Source of the DNA: JACXVD01 sp047975785
Lineage (GTDB): Bacteria > Pseudomonadota > Alphaproteobacteria > Sphingomonadales > Sphingomonadaceae
Length of the DNA stretch: 30,606 nt
Direction: 5' to 3'
NCBI GenBank assembly: GCA_047975785.1
Contig: JBKEEC010000016.1
Coordinates: forward strand, 1 to 30,606
Position numbers and translations under genes: made by a program. Each line of letters starts with the position of its first letter. Position 1 is the stretch's first letter. Below the pieces are notes generated by a model. The model made no database searches, had not been told where the DNA came from, and saw only the letters and a list, made by a program, of their open reading frames with translations. Of this stretch, positions 15,707-25,091 are shown piece after piece.

Positions 15707-17014
15707 TGCGTTGATCATCGCTGCAATATCGACAAATTTTTCTCGTGGGGCACCCTCGCGTGCCGCACGTTGCTCTGCTTCCTCGATTTTTTTCCAGTCG
15801 CGGAAAGTGACAGGGTTAAGCTTGCGTTCGTGTGCCAGCAGGTCAAACCCGGCGCGTCCCATGGTCGCTGTTTGGCCGATAGAGCCGGATGCTACGTCTT
15901 CAAAGATTTTCTCTACAACCGAAAATCCATCGGGCCGGTTGGTTCCGATAGTGCCTGATGGCCCTCTTCGCGCCCAGCCTACACAATAAAGACCGGGGGC
16001 AATCCGGCCATCTTCATTAGCAAAGCGTCCGGCTCGCTCATCAAACGGAACATCGGGAATGGGGGATGTGCGATAGCCGATACAGGAAATGACGATATCG
16101 GCAGGAAGGTCAAAGGTTTCTCCCGTTCCTTTGGCACGATCCTGCTCTATAACAGTGCGCTCTGCCCGTATTGCCTGCACTTTTCGGTCAGTTCCAAGCA
16201 AAGAGGAAGGACTGGCGAAAAATTCAAAACGTATCGTCTTTGGTTTTGTGGAATTGGTGGGGGAATTTTCAGCATAATTTCTTAAAATTGTAACGGATTT
16301 GCGTCTGCCAGGCTCCAGCGCTGCATCTTCAGATTCATCGGGAAAATCGGTGCTATCGACATAAACCGAGGCCTGATCAAGTTCTCCCAGCTCTCCCAGT
16401 TCCTTGGGAGTCATCATGATGTTCAGGGGAGAGCGGCGGCCCAGAATGGTAATGGTTTCGATATTGGACCGGAGCAGTGTTTCCAGTGCATGATTAACTA
16501 TATCGCTGCCAGCAAATTCCGTCTGTGTTTTGGACAGGATGCGCGCAACATCCAGAGCGACATTTCCCATGCCGATAACAATAGCATGTTTGCCAGACAG
16601 ATCCGGGGCAAGCTCGCTGAATAAAGGGTGCCCGTTATACCAGCCGACAAATGCCGCACTGCCAAAGACATTGGCCAGATCATCGCCAGGAATATTGAGC
16701 GGGCGATCATTGGGGGCCCCTGTTGCCAGAACGATTGCATCATAAAGCTCGCCCAGTTCGGGGATGGATATATCCTCTCCGACCTTCACATTGCCGACAA
16801 AACGGACATTTTCAGATAGTGCGGTTTTCTCATATCTGCGGGATACGGCCTTGATAGACTGGTGATCGGGAGCCACACCCGTCCGGATCAGGCCGTAGGG
16901 AACGGGGAGTGCATCAAATACGTCTACGGCAACATCATCGCCCCACTGCTTTTGTGCTGCTTCGGCAGTATAATATCCTGCCGGTCCTGATCCGATGATG
17001 GCAATATTGGGCAT
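15698..17014 (-). CDS. Ferredoxin--NADP+ reductase, adrenodoxin-reductase type
   Basis: A 438-residue FAD enzyme that passes electrons between NADPH and ferredoxin. The FAD site is MPNIAIIGSGPAGYYTAEAA at the N-terminus; the NADP site is VIGMGNVALDVARIL; the C-terminal FAD contact is CVGWARRGPSGTIGTNRPDG. This set marks the adrenodoxin/FprA-like class rather than the plant-type class. In this lineage such enzymes may feed cytochrome P450s or dioxygenases, which is inference. AGGAG about 9 bases before ATG 17014 fixes the start; the upstream open frame to 17416 has no such homology. It is convergent with dnaN with 26 bp between the stops. Confidence 0.93.
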   Translation of the reverse strand: MPNIAIIGSGPAGYYTAEAAQKQWGDDVAVDVFDALPVPYGLIRTGVAPDHQSIKAVSRRYEKTALSENVRFVGNVKVGEDISIPELGELYDAIVLATGAPNDRPLNIPGDDLANVFGSAAFVGWYNGHPLFSELAPDLSGKHAIVIGMGNVALDVARILSKTQTEFAGSDIVNHALETLLRSNIETITILGRRSPLNIMMTPKELGELGELDQASVYVDSTDFPDESEDAALEPGRRKSVTILRNYAENSPTNSTKPKTIRFEFFASPSSLLGTDRKVQAIRAERTVIEQDRAKGTGETFDLPADIVISCIGYRTSPIPDVPFDERAGRFANEDGRIAPGLYCVGWARRGPSGTIGTNRPDGFSVVEKIFEDVASGSIGQTATMGRAGFDLLAHERKLNPVTFRDWKKIEEAEQRAAREGAPREKFVDIAAMINARD

Positions 17015-17091
17015 TCCTGGCTCTCCTGCTTTCGCACACCCGCTTATCACGGGGCCTTCGAGATGGTTTTTCCCGATGCGACGGATGCTAG

Positions 17092-17097
17092 TATAAT
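17092..17097 (+). promoter_or_regulatory. Perfect TATAAT before the first GGDEF-EAL gene
   Basis: A consensus -10 hexamer lies only 10 bases before the first possible start codon (17107), so transcription would begin at about 17103-17106. The -35 region is poor (TTTTCC), which suggests an activator or that this is not the main promoter. Confidence 0.4.
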
Positions 17098-17106
17098 CCG
17101 GACAAT

Positions 17107-19947
17107 ATGGGGAGAATTTATCTCCTGCTATTAACCGATTATCAAACGCATGGAGGCAAAAGCCTTCCCATGGGCCAAGTTCAACCACAAATACTGCCTG
17201 AGCGCGAGGAATACACTGCAGAAACTGGCGCATCCTCAATAGTGCGCAGGGTGCGTGGTGATGAACAGGAAGCACGCCGGCAGGAACATGGCGATTCCGT
17301 GCGACGGCCCGATGATGCAATGCCTGATAATCAGGGTGAGGGCGGCGTTGGTCCACAGACACGGAATATGCGGGACAAGCGTGAAAGACCTGATGAGTGG
17401 CAGGCCGGGCAGGCACAGGCTGAACAGGTCAAGATTGCGGTAAATGATCTCCATTACCTGATTCCCACAAACTGGAGCCTGATGGCGATATTCCTTGCCT
17501 CGGCCTACCTGTTTGTAATGGCTACCAATTTTGTGTTGCCTGCCCCTTTGACAGCTATGGAAGCCTTGCTGAGCGCAGGGCTTGCCGCATTCGGGAACCG
17601 TTTTGCCCGGCGTGAGCGGGAAGAAGGGGTTTCCGTCACTTCGCGCCTGCTGATGCTGGGGCTGGTTGTCATTCTTCCCATGGGGCTGCTGGGATGGGTT
17701 TTTGCGAGCTTGTCCAACACAGGATTGCTTGACTGGCGCTGGAGTATGGCGGCCCTGATTGCATTGAACAGTGTTGCAGTTGCCTTGCTTTCCCGCCGTT
17801 TGCCCAGCCTGTTCCTGAGTATGATCGCCTGCTGGAGCGCCGTGGCGCTGAATGATGCGACGCTGATAGCGGGCGGGGCGCTGGTTGCAGGGATTGTGGT
17901 GCTGGGTTTTGCGGCCCGCTACCAGTTTGAACTGGAAAATGCGCGGCTGGAAGATGAAGAACAGCATGATCGTTTGCGACGGCGCGCAGAAAATATCCTG
18001 CGTGACTATGAGGAAACTGGACAGGGCTGGTTCTGGGAGACAGACCGGCGTGGCTACCTGACCTATGTGTCGGATTCCATTGCGACACTGGCAGGCAAGA
18101 ACAAGTCGCGTCTTATAGGTCGCCCGCTGACCGACCTTTTTGACCTTCGGCATGAAAACCGTGAGGGTGAACGCACATTACAGTTCCACCTTTCTGCGCG
18201 AAGTGCATTTCAGGATCTTTCTGTGCGTGCAGCGATTGTCGAGGATGAGCGTTACTGGTCAATCAATGGCCGCCCTATCTTTGACAGCTTCCACAATTTT
18301 AGCGGGTTCCGTGGCTCCGGCACAGATTTGACAGCAAAGCGGCAGAGCGAGGAGCAAGCATCACGGCTGGCCATGTTTGATTCACTGACCGGCCTGGCAA
18401 ACCGTCACCATATGTCTCAATCGCTGGAAAAAATTCTGGCTTCACCCCAACAGGCACAGCGGGAATCTGCGGTGTTTCTGCTTGACCTTGATCGGTTCAA
18501 GCAAGTCAATGATACGCTCGGCCATCCTGCAGGGGATGCCCTTCTCAAGCAGGTTTCCTTGCGTTTGCAACGGGTTGTGGGTGAACTGGGTCTGGTTGGC
18601 CGTCTTGGTGGAGACGAGTTTGAAGTCATCGTTCCGGGGCGGATTGAAAATGCCATTCTTGCGCAATTGGCAACAGAAATAATCGGGCTACTTTCCCAGC
18701 CCTATTCGGTTGAAGGTCAAAGGGTCATTATTGGTGCATCTGTCGGAATCGCAGTATGTCCTGAACACGGCGAAACCAGCGAAGAACTGATCCGCAATGC
18801 TGACCTTGCCCTTTATGCCGCCAAGGATAGCGGACGGGGAAAACATTTCTTCTATGCCAATGATCTCCACTCGGCTGCAGAGGAGCGCGCGCAGCTTGAG
18901 CAGGATTTGCGCGACGCTATTTCACTGGGCGGGCTTGAACTGCATTATCAGCCGGTCGTGCATACAACGACCGAGAGAATATCCGGGTTTGAGGCGCTGC
19001 TTCGCTGGAAACACCCCAAACTTGGCTGGATGTCGCCTGCAAAATTCATACCTGTTGCAGAAGATGCCGGCCTGATTGATGCTATTGGTGAGTGGGCAAT
19101 CAGAACAGCGTGTAATGATCTGGCGGGCTGGCCTGAAGAAGTGCGCTGCGCTGTCAACGTATCGACATTGCAATTTGCCAACCCACAACTGGCCAACACG
19201 ATAACCAGTGCTCTGGCTCAATCCGGCATCACACCATCGCGGCTGGAACTGGAAATCACAGAGTCAGTTTTCCTTCAGGATGATGCCAATGTTGATCGGG
19301 TGTTCGCAGCGTTAAAGGGCATCGGCGTGCGTCTGGCACTGGATGATTTCGGCACAGGCTATTCCTCGCTTGGCTATCTCAAGAAAGCTCCGTTTGACAA
19401 GATCAAGATCGATCAGAGCTTTGTCCGCGGTGCAACGATTGAGGGAAGCCGCAATGGTGCCATTATTGCCTCTATTGTGAGCCTTGCGCAGGCTCTGGGG
19501 ATGGACACTACAGCCGAAGGCGTGGAAACGTTTGATGAACTGGATCTGGTGCGTATGCACGGCTGCAGTCATATTCAGGGTTATATTTACGACAAGCCGC
19601 TTCCACCCGAAGATGCCACCAGGCGCTTGCAATCGGGCCTTGCATCTGTGGCTCAGGGTCCGCGTTCTTCGCGTGCTCCGCGTCATGCAATGTTACGCAA
19701 GGTAGTGCTGGAACATGGCGGGCAATATTATTACGGGACAATTCGCAATATTTCAGATTCCGGTGCGATGATAACCGGACTGTGGAATGTGCCTCCGGGC
19801 ACGATTTTTTCAGTTGCCTTGTCTGAAACCCAAATCCTGACGGCAACAGCACGGTGGAGCCAGGAAGACAGAATGGGCGTGGAGTTCTCGCGGCCACTAT
19901 CCCAGAACGACACCCGGACCGATTTTATCCTCTCCGAGGCTGGCTAA
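17107..19947 (+). CDS. Membrane-bound GGDEF-EAL-PilZ c-di-GMP protein
   Basis: A protein of up to 946 residues that probably makes, degrades and senses cyclic di-GMP. A hydrophilic N-terminal stretch (to about 118) precedes roughly five membrane segments (about 123-273) and a PAS-like domain (295-410). The GGDEF domain follows with an intact GGDEF motif at 501-505; no RxxD inhibitory site is seen in front of it. The EAL domain has EALLRW at 629, EITES, DDFGTGYSSLGYL at 746, DKIKIDQSF and AEGVET, so it looks catalytically complete. A C-terminal PilZ-like domain carries NISDSG at 881. The start is uncertain: ATG 17107 would be nearly leaderless from the TATAAT at 17092, while ATG 17170 has GGAGG 13 bases upstream. 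It is a close paralogue of the next gene. Confidence 0.9.
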   Translation: MGRIYLLLLTDYQTHGGKSLPMGQVQPQILPEREEYTAETGASSIVRRVRGDEQEARRQEHGDSVRRPDDAMPDNQGEGGVGPQTRNMRDKRERPDEWQAGQAQAEQVKIAVNDLHYLIPTNWSLMAIFLASAYLFVMATNFVLPAPLTAMEALLSAGLAAFGNRFARREREEGVSVTSRLLMLGLVVILPMGLLGWVFASLSNTGLLDWRWSMAALIALNSVAVALLSRRLPSLFLSMIACWSAVALNDATLIAGGALVAGIVVLGFAARYQFELENARLEDEEQHDRLRRRAENILRDYEETGQGWFWETDRRGYLTYVSDSIATLAGKNKSRLIGRPLTDLFDLRHENREGERTLQFHLSARSAFQDLSVRAAIVEDERYWSINGRPIFDSFHNFSGFRGSGTDLTAKRQSEEQASRLAMFDSLTGLANRHHMSQSLEKILASPQQAQRESAVFLLDLDRFKQVNDTLGHPAGDALLKQVSLRLQRVVGELGLVGRLGGDEFEVIVPGRIENAILAQLATEIIGLLSQPYSVEGQRVIIGASVGIAVCPEHGETSEELIRNADLALYAAKDSGRGKHFFYANDLHSAAEERAQLEQDLRDAISLGGLELHYQPVVHTTTERISGFEALLRWKHPKLGWMSPAKFIPVAEDAGLIDAIGEWAIRTACNDLAGWPEEVRCAVNVSTLQFANPQLANTITSALAQSGITPSRLELEITESVFLQDDANVDRVFAALKGIGVRLALDDFGTGYSSLGYLKKAPFDKIKIDQSFVRGATIEGSRNGAIIASIVSLAQALGMDTTAEGVETFDELDLVRMHGCSHIQGYIYDKPLPPEDATRRLQSGLASVAQGPRSSRAPRHAMLRKVVLEHGGQYYYGTIRNISDSGAMITGLWNVPPGTIFSVALSETQILTATARWSQEDRMGVEFSRPLSQNDTRTDFILSEAG
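17152..17168 (+). promoter_or_regulatory. Hairpin hiding a GGAGG site before ATG 17170
   Basis: GGAGGC (17152-17157) can pair with GCCTTCC (17162-17168) around an AAAA loop with one bulged base. If translation starts at ATG 17170, this would mask its only good ribosome binding site. Confidence 0.3.
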
Positions 19948-20283
19948 AGCAGTTTCGCAAAAAGCTCAGGCGCTGCGCGGGCTTGACCAATGTGCGATAA
20001 GTCAAGCTCATCGCACATTGGTATGAGGGCAACCAATTCCGGATTTCCTGCTGGCATACGGACATATTGCGCTGCGCATAACCCGCGCAATGTTGACGGG
20101 TTGATCGAGCCCCGTAAAGCTCAATAAATATCAATATTTTATACCCTGCTTGAATGAAGAATAATAAAGAGCGGGGTGACGAGAATTATATTCAATCCGA
20201 ATTAACGATTTTCTTTTAATCACATACTGGAATTATGTGTTTTCCCTTGGTGGCATTGCGAGGGGACAGAACGGGATTGAATA
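19948..20283 (+). promoter_or_regulatory. Structured 336-bp gap between the two GGDEF-EAL genes
   Basis: No gene is seen here. A 13-bp perfect inverted repeat, ACCAATGTGCGAT (19986-19998) and ATCGCACATTGGT (20010-20022), is interleaved with a second pairing GCTTGAC (19981-19987) / GTCAAGC (20001-20007). Outer arms TGCGCGGG (19974-19981) and CCCGCGCA (20082-20089) could close the whole block. The 3' half (about 20120-20240) is AT-rich and is the likely promoter region for the second gene, though no strong -35/-10 pair stands out. Confidence 0.55.
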
Positions 20284-22497
20284 ATGGCGTTTAGTGGTCT
20301 CTTTTCTCGGCGCAGTGATGATGCGGTTTCTACCGGGTCAACCCGGCACGAGCAAAAAGCACCTCGTCAGCAGCTTGATATCAAGCAGCGGCTCAAACTT
20401 CTGGATGATTTTGAGGAATCATGCCTTGGGTGGTTCTGGGCGACCAACGTCGCAGGGCAGATAATCTATATCTCTGAAAGTGCAGCAAAGCAGCTTGAAA
20501 AATCGAGTGGTAATCTGGTGGGATCATCATTTTCGGGACTATTCCAGGTTTGCCAGAGTGAAGATGAGTCTGACCGGGTGGAACGACCATTGGCTTTCCA
20601 GCTCAGTGCTCGCAATACCATTCACGAATTGCCTGTGCGTGTGGCGATTGGTGATCGCGAAATATGGTGGTCAATTTCGGGCAAGCCATTGCTGGATAAG
20701 GCAGGAGAGTTTCTCGGATATCGCGGCAGTGCCAAGGATATTACTGCGGCGAGGGAAAGCCAGCGTGATGCTTCCCGGCTGGCGCGATATGATTCACTTA
20801 CCGGCCTTGCCAATCGCCACCGGATGACCAGCCGCCTGACTTCAATTCTGGCGAGTTACAAGGTTGCGGAAAGAAGCTGTGCGTTGATGATGATTGATCT
20901 TGACCGGTTCAAACAGGTTAATGATACGCTCGGCCATCAGGCGGGTGATGATCTGCTGAAGCAGGTGGCGCAGCGCCTGGAAAGAATTATTGGCAAGCAG
21001 GGGGAAATAGGCCGACTTGGCGGCGATGAATTCCAGATAATCATCCCTGACATAGATGATCGCGGGCGGCTCGGCGATATTGCCGAGAGGGTGATTCAGA
21101 TGGTTTCGCAGCCCTATTCGATCAATGGCAATCGTGCCATTATCGGCACATCTGTCGGAGTAGCCATTGCGCCATATGACGGTGTTGAAACAGAAGAGCT
21201 GGTTGGCGCATCCGACCTTGCGCTCTATGCGGCCAAAAGCGGCGGAAAAGGACATTTCAGGTTTTATAGTGGCGATCTGAAGGACGGTGCGCGCCTGCGT
21301 CACCGGATTGAGGAAGATCTTCGTGATGCGATTGCGCAAGATCAGCTCACCATGCAATATCAGCCTATTATCAGGTCAAAAGATTTCTGTGTTTCGACTC
21401 TGGAAGCCCTGATGCGGTGGGAACATCCTGAACGGGGCTGGATCAGCCCGGCAGATTTTATTCCGGTTGCAGAAGAAACAAACCTCATCACGGATCTGGG
21501 TGAATATGCCATGATGCGCGCCTGTATGGATGCTGCGCAATGGCCCGGTGAACTTCGCGTTGCGGTCAATGTTTCTGCAATCCAGTTCACGAATGAGGGA
21601 TTGCCGGGACTGGTCAGTAAATGTCTGACAAGAAGTGGCCTTGCGCCGCACCGGCTGGAACTGGAAATTACGGAGTCCGTGTTTATCGGAGATGAAGCCG
21701 CTGCGCTGGACATGTTCCGCCAGTTGAAGAAGCTGGGTGTGCGCCTCGCGCTGGATGATTTCGGGACCGGCTATTCCTCGCTGGGTTATTTGCGTCACGC
21801 GCCGTTTGACAAGATCAAGATCGACAAGAGTTTTGTGAATGGTCTGACGGCAGTGGATAATAACAATTCTGCTATTATCACTGCCATCGCCAGTCTGGCC
21901 GATGCCTTGAATATGGAAGTCGTGGCCGAAGGCGTCGAGGCGCTGGATGAACTGGAAAAAATCTGCGAGCTGGGTGTCAGCCATATTCAGGGTTTCGTAT
22001 TCTCTGCATCGAAGAAGCAGGAAGACTTGCTTGACAGATTTAATGATGGGCGGTTCGATTATGAACCGGTCGGACCGGCAAAACACCGAGCCGCGCGCAA
22101 GACCATGTTCCGCCGGATCAATGTGATCCATGATGATCACTGCTATGATGTCGTGATGCGCAATCTGTCCAGCACGGGTGCGCGTATTGAAGGACTGCTT
22201 AATGTGCCTGTTGACACGCAACTGGTGATTGACCTGGGGGAAGGGCAGCTTGTCGTATCTACCGTGCGCAGGTCAGAAGGGCACGCGCAGGGTGTGGAGT
22301 TCGAGACATCTCTGGTCAGTGATGGTGCAGATGGATTGTGCACGCGTCACCGGATATCGCCCTATTCTCTGGCTGCAGCAGGTATGCCATTGCGCTCCTT
22401 GCCTGAGGGTCAATATCAGGACATTCAGCAAAAGATAAATCAGGACGGGAAATCCCGTGCGGCTTTTCTTCAGGTAGATATTTCGAAGATTGCCTGA
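20284..22497 (+). CDS. Soluble PAS-GGDEF-EAL-PilZ c-di-GMP protein
   Basis: A 737-residue paralogue of the preceding gene without the membrane region, so probably cytoplasmic. Order: short polar N-terminus, PAS-like domain (about 40-155), GGDEF motif at 246-250 after RLDR-free sequence GEIGRL (no RxxD inhibitory site), EAL motif EALMRW at 374, EITES, DDFGTGYSSLGYL, DKIKIDKSF and AEGVE, then a PilZ-like domain with NLSSTG at 627. Both catalytic domains keep their signature residues. A tail of about 60 residues after PilZ has no match I recognise. GGGA about 8 bases before ATG 20284 is the likely ribosome binding site. Tandem placement and shared order point to duplication followed by loss or gain of the membrane segment. 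Confidence 0.93.
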   Translation: MAFSGLFSRRSDDAVSTGSTRHEQKAPRQQLDIKQRLKLLDDFEESCLGWFWATNVAGQIIYISESAAKQLEKSSGNLVGSSFSGLFQVCQSEDESDRVERPLAFQLSARNTIHELPVRVAIGDREIWWSISGKPLLDKAGEFLGYRGSAKDITAARESQRDASRLARYDSLTGLANRHRMTSRLTSILASYKVAERSCALMMIDLDRFKQVNDTLGHQAGDDLLKQVAQRLERIIGKQGEIGRLGGDEFQIIIPDIDDRGRLGDIAERVIQMVSQPYSINGNRAIIGTSVGVAIAPYDGVETEELVGASDLALYAAKSGGKGHFRFYSGDLKDGARLRHRIEEDLRDAIAQDQLTMQYQPIIRSKDFCVSTLEALMRWEHPERGWISPADFIPVAEETNLITDLGEYAMMRACMDAAQWPGELRVAVNVSAIQFTNEGLPGLVSKCLTRSGLAPHRLELEITESVFIGDEAAALDMFRQLKKLGVRLALDDFGTGYSSLGYLRHAPFDKIKIDKSFVNGLTAVDNNNSAIITAIASLADALNMEVVAEGVEALDELEKICELGVSHIQGFVFSASKKQEDLLDRFNDGRFDYEPVGPAKHRAARKTMFRRINVIHDDHCYDVVMRNLSSTGARIEGLLNVPVDTQLVIDLGEGQLVVSTVRRSEGHAQGVEFETSLVSDGADGLCTRHRISPYSLAAAGMPLRSLPEGQYQDIQQKINQDGKSRAAFLQVDISKIA

Positions 22498-22625
22498 CAT
22501 GTAGCAGTCCAGACCTGATCTGACACATTGCCGCTATGAAAATCCGGTATCCACTTTTTCACATAATGCTGTAAGGGGCACGGCATTGCATTGCCAATGC
22601 GCATCTTCCATCATTTCGGGTATCC

Positions 22626-24443
22626 ATGACAGACCTTAGCAAAATCCGTAATTTCAGCATTATCGCCCATATTGATCACGGCAAATCCACTCTGGCGGAC
22701 CGTCTGATCCAGTTTACCGGCGGGCTGACTGATCGCGAGATGAGCGAGCAGGTGCTTGATAATATGGATATTGAGCGTGAACGCGGGATTACGATCAAGG
22801 CCCAGACTGTCCGACTGAATTACACGGCAAAAGACGGGCAGACATATGAACTTAACCTGATGGATACACCCGGCCATGTGGACTTCGCCTATGAAGTCAG
22901 CCGTAGCCTTGCCGCATGTGAAGGGGCATTGCTGGTGGTTGATGCGGCTCAGGGCGTAGAGGCGCAGACTCTTGCCAATGTGTATCAGTCGATCGAGCAT
23001 GACCATGAAATCGTCCCTGTTATCAACAAAATCGACTTGCCTGCGGCAGAGCCGGAAAAGGTCAAGACGGAAATCGAGGATATAATCGGGATTGATGCGT
23101 CGGATGCGGTGCTGACATCCGCCAAGTCAGGCATTGGGATTGAAGATGTGCTGGAAGCGGTGGTAGCCCGTATCCCGCCACCAACAGGAGATCGTGCCGC
23201 CCCGCTCAAGGCGATGCTGGTCGATAGCTGGTATGATCCGTATCTGGGCGTGGTCATTCTTGTGCGGGTGATAGATGGGGCCATTCGCAAGGGTTTGCAG
23301 GTCCGCTTTATGCAGGGTGGCACGGAACATCTGATTGACCGGGTAGGGTGCTTCACGCCCAAGCGGGCTGATTTGCCCGAAATTGGCCCCGGAGAAATCG
23401 GCTTTATCACTGCACAGATCAAGGAAGTCGAACAGGCGCGTGTCGGTGATACGATTACAACGGTCAAGGGTGGTGCGGATGTTGCGCTTCCCGGCTACAA
23501 GGAAGTGCAGCCTGTTGTATTTTGCGGCATGTTTCCGGTTGATGCTGCAGACTTTGAGAAGCTGCGTGAGAGCATAGCCCGACTGAGACTGAATGATGCC
23601 AGCTTCAGCTATGAAATGGAAAGTTCGGCGGCGCTGGGTTTCGGTTTTCGCTGCGGGTTTCTGGGGCTTCTTCATCTTGAAATTATTCAGGAACGTCTGA
23701 GCCGAGAATATGACCTTGACCTGATTACCACCGCACCCAGCGTTGTGTACCGGATTCAGCTCAACAAATCGCGCAATGATGACGCTCGCGAAATGATGCT
23801 CCATAATCCGGCCGACTATCCTGACCCAAGCCGGATTGAACAGATCGAAGAGCCGTGGATCAAGGCCACGATCTATACGCCGGATGAGTATCTGGGGGCT
23901 ATCCTCAAACTGTGTCAGGACAGGCGCGGAATCCAGCGGGATCTTACTTATGTCGGCGGGCGGGCCCAGGTGACTTATGAACTTCCGCTCAACGAAGTGG
24001 TGTTTGATTTTTATGACCGGCTGAAAAGCATCAGTCGGGGCTATGCAAGCTTTGACTATGAACAGATAGGCCTGAGAGAGGGCGATCTGGTAAAGATGAG
24101 TATCCTGGTCAATAATGAGCCGGTTGATGCGCTGAGCATGATTGTGCACCGTTCAGTTGCCGAAGCGCGCGGGCGCCAGATGTGTGAGCGTTTGAAGGAC
24201 CTGATTCCGCGCCACCTGTTCAAGATTCCGATTCAGGCTGCCATTGGCGGCAAGGTTATCGCGCGCGAAACAATACCTGCCCTGCGCAAGGATGTGACAG
24301 CAAAATGTTATGGCGGTGACATTTCCCGCAAGAAAAAGCTGTTGGAAAAGCAGAAAAAAGGCAAGGCGCGTATGCGGGAATATGGCAATGTCGCCATCCC
24401 GCAGGAGGCATTTATTGCTGCGCTGCGTATGGGGGAAGAATAG
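22626..24443 (+). CDS. lepA: Elongation factor 4 (LepA)
   Basis: LepA is a ribosome-associated translational GTPase thought to act in back-translocation or 30S assembly under stress. The 605-residue product has G1 AHIDHGKST (14-22), the RGITIKAQ switch region (53-60), G3 DTPGH (80-84) and G4 NKID (134-137). The LepA-specific C-terminal part includes GRAQVTYELPLNEV, KDVTAKCYGGDISRKKKLLEKQKKGK (K/R-rich) and IPQEAFIAAL. Length is typical. The ribosome binding site before ATG 22626 is weak. It stands alone on its strand: 128 bp after the c-di-GMP gene and convergent with the next gene. Confidence 0.97.
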   Translation: MTDLSKIRNFSIIAHIDHGKSTLADRLIQFTGGLTDREMSEQVLDNMDIERERGITIKAQTVRLNYTAKDGQTYELNLMDTPGHVDFAYEVSRSLAACEGALLVVDAAQGVEAQTLANVYQSIEHDHEIVPVINKIDLPAAEPEKVKTEIEDIIGIDASDAVLTSAKSGIGIEDVLEAVVARIPPPTGDRAAPLKAMLVDSWYDPYLGVVILVRVIDGAIRKGLQVRFMQGGTEHLIDRVGCFTPKRADLPEIGPGEIGFITAQIKEVEQARVGDTITTVKGGADVALPGYKEVQPVVFCGMFPVDAADFEKLRESIARLRLNDASFSYEMESSAALGFGFRCGFLGLLHLEIIQERLSREYDLDLITTAPSVVYRIQLNKSRNDDAREMMLHNPADYPDPSRIEQIEEPWIKATIYTPDEYLGAILKLCQDRRGIQRDLTYVGGRAQVTYELPLNEVVFDFYDRLKSISRGYASFDYEQIGLREGDLVKMSILVNNEPVDALSMIVHRSVAEARGRQMCERLKDLIPRHLFKIPIQAAIGGKVIARETIPALRKDVTAKCYGGDISRKKKLLEKQKKGKARMREYGNVAIPQEAFIAALRMGEE

Positions 24444-24481
24444 CGTTTTCCGGCGAGGAGGAAAGTGGCAGTGTTTCGCGG

Positions 24482-24997
24482 TCAGGACTTCAATTCCTGG
24501 AGATGTTCCGCGAGGTATTCCCGGATAGAAGCCCAATCCGCATCCACATGCTCCGTATTGATGAGGAAAGGTCCTCCGAACCGATCCGTCAAGGTGCGAG
24601 CCGTATTCCTGGGGCGGCCTTTTGCCTGACGCGCGATAAATTCCTCAGGATCTTTCAGTTTCAAGACGCATAACTTGCCATTGCTCACCGTATAGCCCTT
24701 CAGCTCGCTCCAATTTGCGCTAATACGGCCTGCAAACCCATTGATGGTTATGCCCTCTTTGGAAAGAATGATCTCTGGCCTGGGGTCATACAGACCTTTG
24801 GCCGCGATATAGGCAAACCAGATGCTTCCGACTAAAACTGCCAGCGAAAGGGGGTAATACAACCATGGCCAGCGAAACGGAGGAAATACCGAGTCGGTCG
24901 ATGGCCCTGAGACAAGCATCGTCACTCCAAGAATGGCAAACAGGGTAAGGGCGATAAGGCCAAAAAGGAGTTTACTTTTCTTGCGATAAATTTCCAT
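24482..24997 (-). CDS. Two-helix membrane protein, STM3941-like
   Basis: A 171-residue protein with two membrane helices near the N-terminus (LLFGLIALTLFAILGVTMLV and YYPLSLAVLVGSIWFAYIAA). A soluble part follows that begins LSKEGITINGFAGRISANWSEL, a pattern like the PH-like domains of STM3941-type proteins. The function is unknown. The charged N-terminus MEIYRKKSK and the positions of the helices support that match, but it is by eye only. The ribosome binding site is weak. It is convergent with lepA, 38 bp apart, and its upstream side is the large regulatory gap. Confidence 0.55.
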   Translation of the reverse strand: MEIYRKKSKLLFGLIALTLFAILGVTMLVSGPSTDSVFPPFRWPWLYYPLSLAVLVGSIWFAYIAAKGLYDPRPEIILSKEGITINGFAGRISANWSELKGYTVSNGKLCVLKLKDPEEFIARQAKGRPRNTARTLTDRFGGPFLINTEHVDADWASIREYLAEHLQELKS

Positions 24998-25091
24998 TGT
25001 CTTCGGCCTGTGTTCTGCTTGCTACCGATGGTGCGATAAACAGCATGAATATACATCAGGCAACTGAAAAATGCGTGATTGCCTCGCCCTT

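Noticed and set aside
17015..17416. Upstream extension of the ferredoxin reductase frame
   Set aside because: The FAD-binding N-terminus starts at ATG 17014 with a good ribosome binding site, and the extra residues are low-quality sequence antisense to the c-di-GMP gene.
20012..20060. Possible cyclic di-GMP riboswitch before the second GGDEF-EAL gene
   Set aside because: GCACATT and GGGCAACCA only loosely resemble the GEMM core. The tetraloop-receptor parts and second stem are not evident, and this class is not expected in the lineage.
22560..22615. Short repeats (GCATTG/CAATGC) before lepA
   Set aside because: Six-base arms in a short gap are compatible with chance, and no promoter or terminator accompanies them.
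23127..24149. 340-codon open frame antisense to lepA
   Set aside because: Its translation has no recognisable domain, while the plus-strand LepA is complete with all GTPase motifs.
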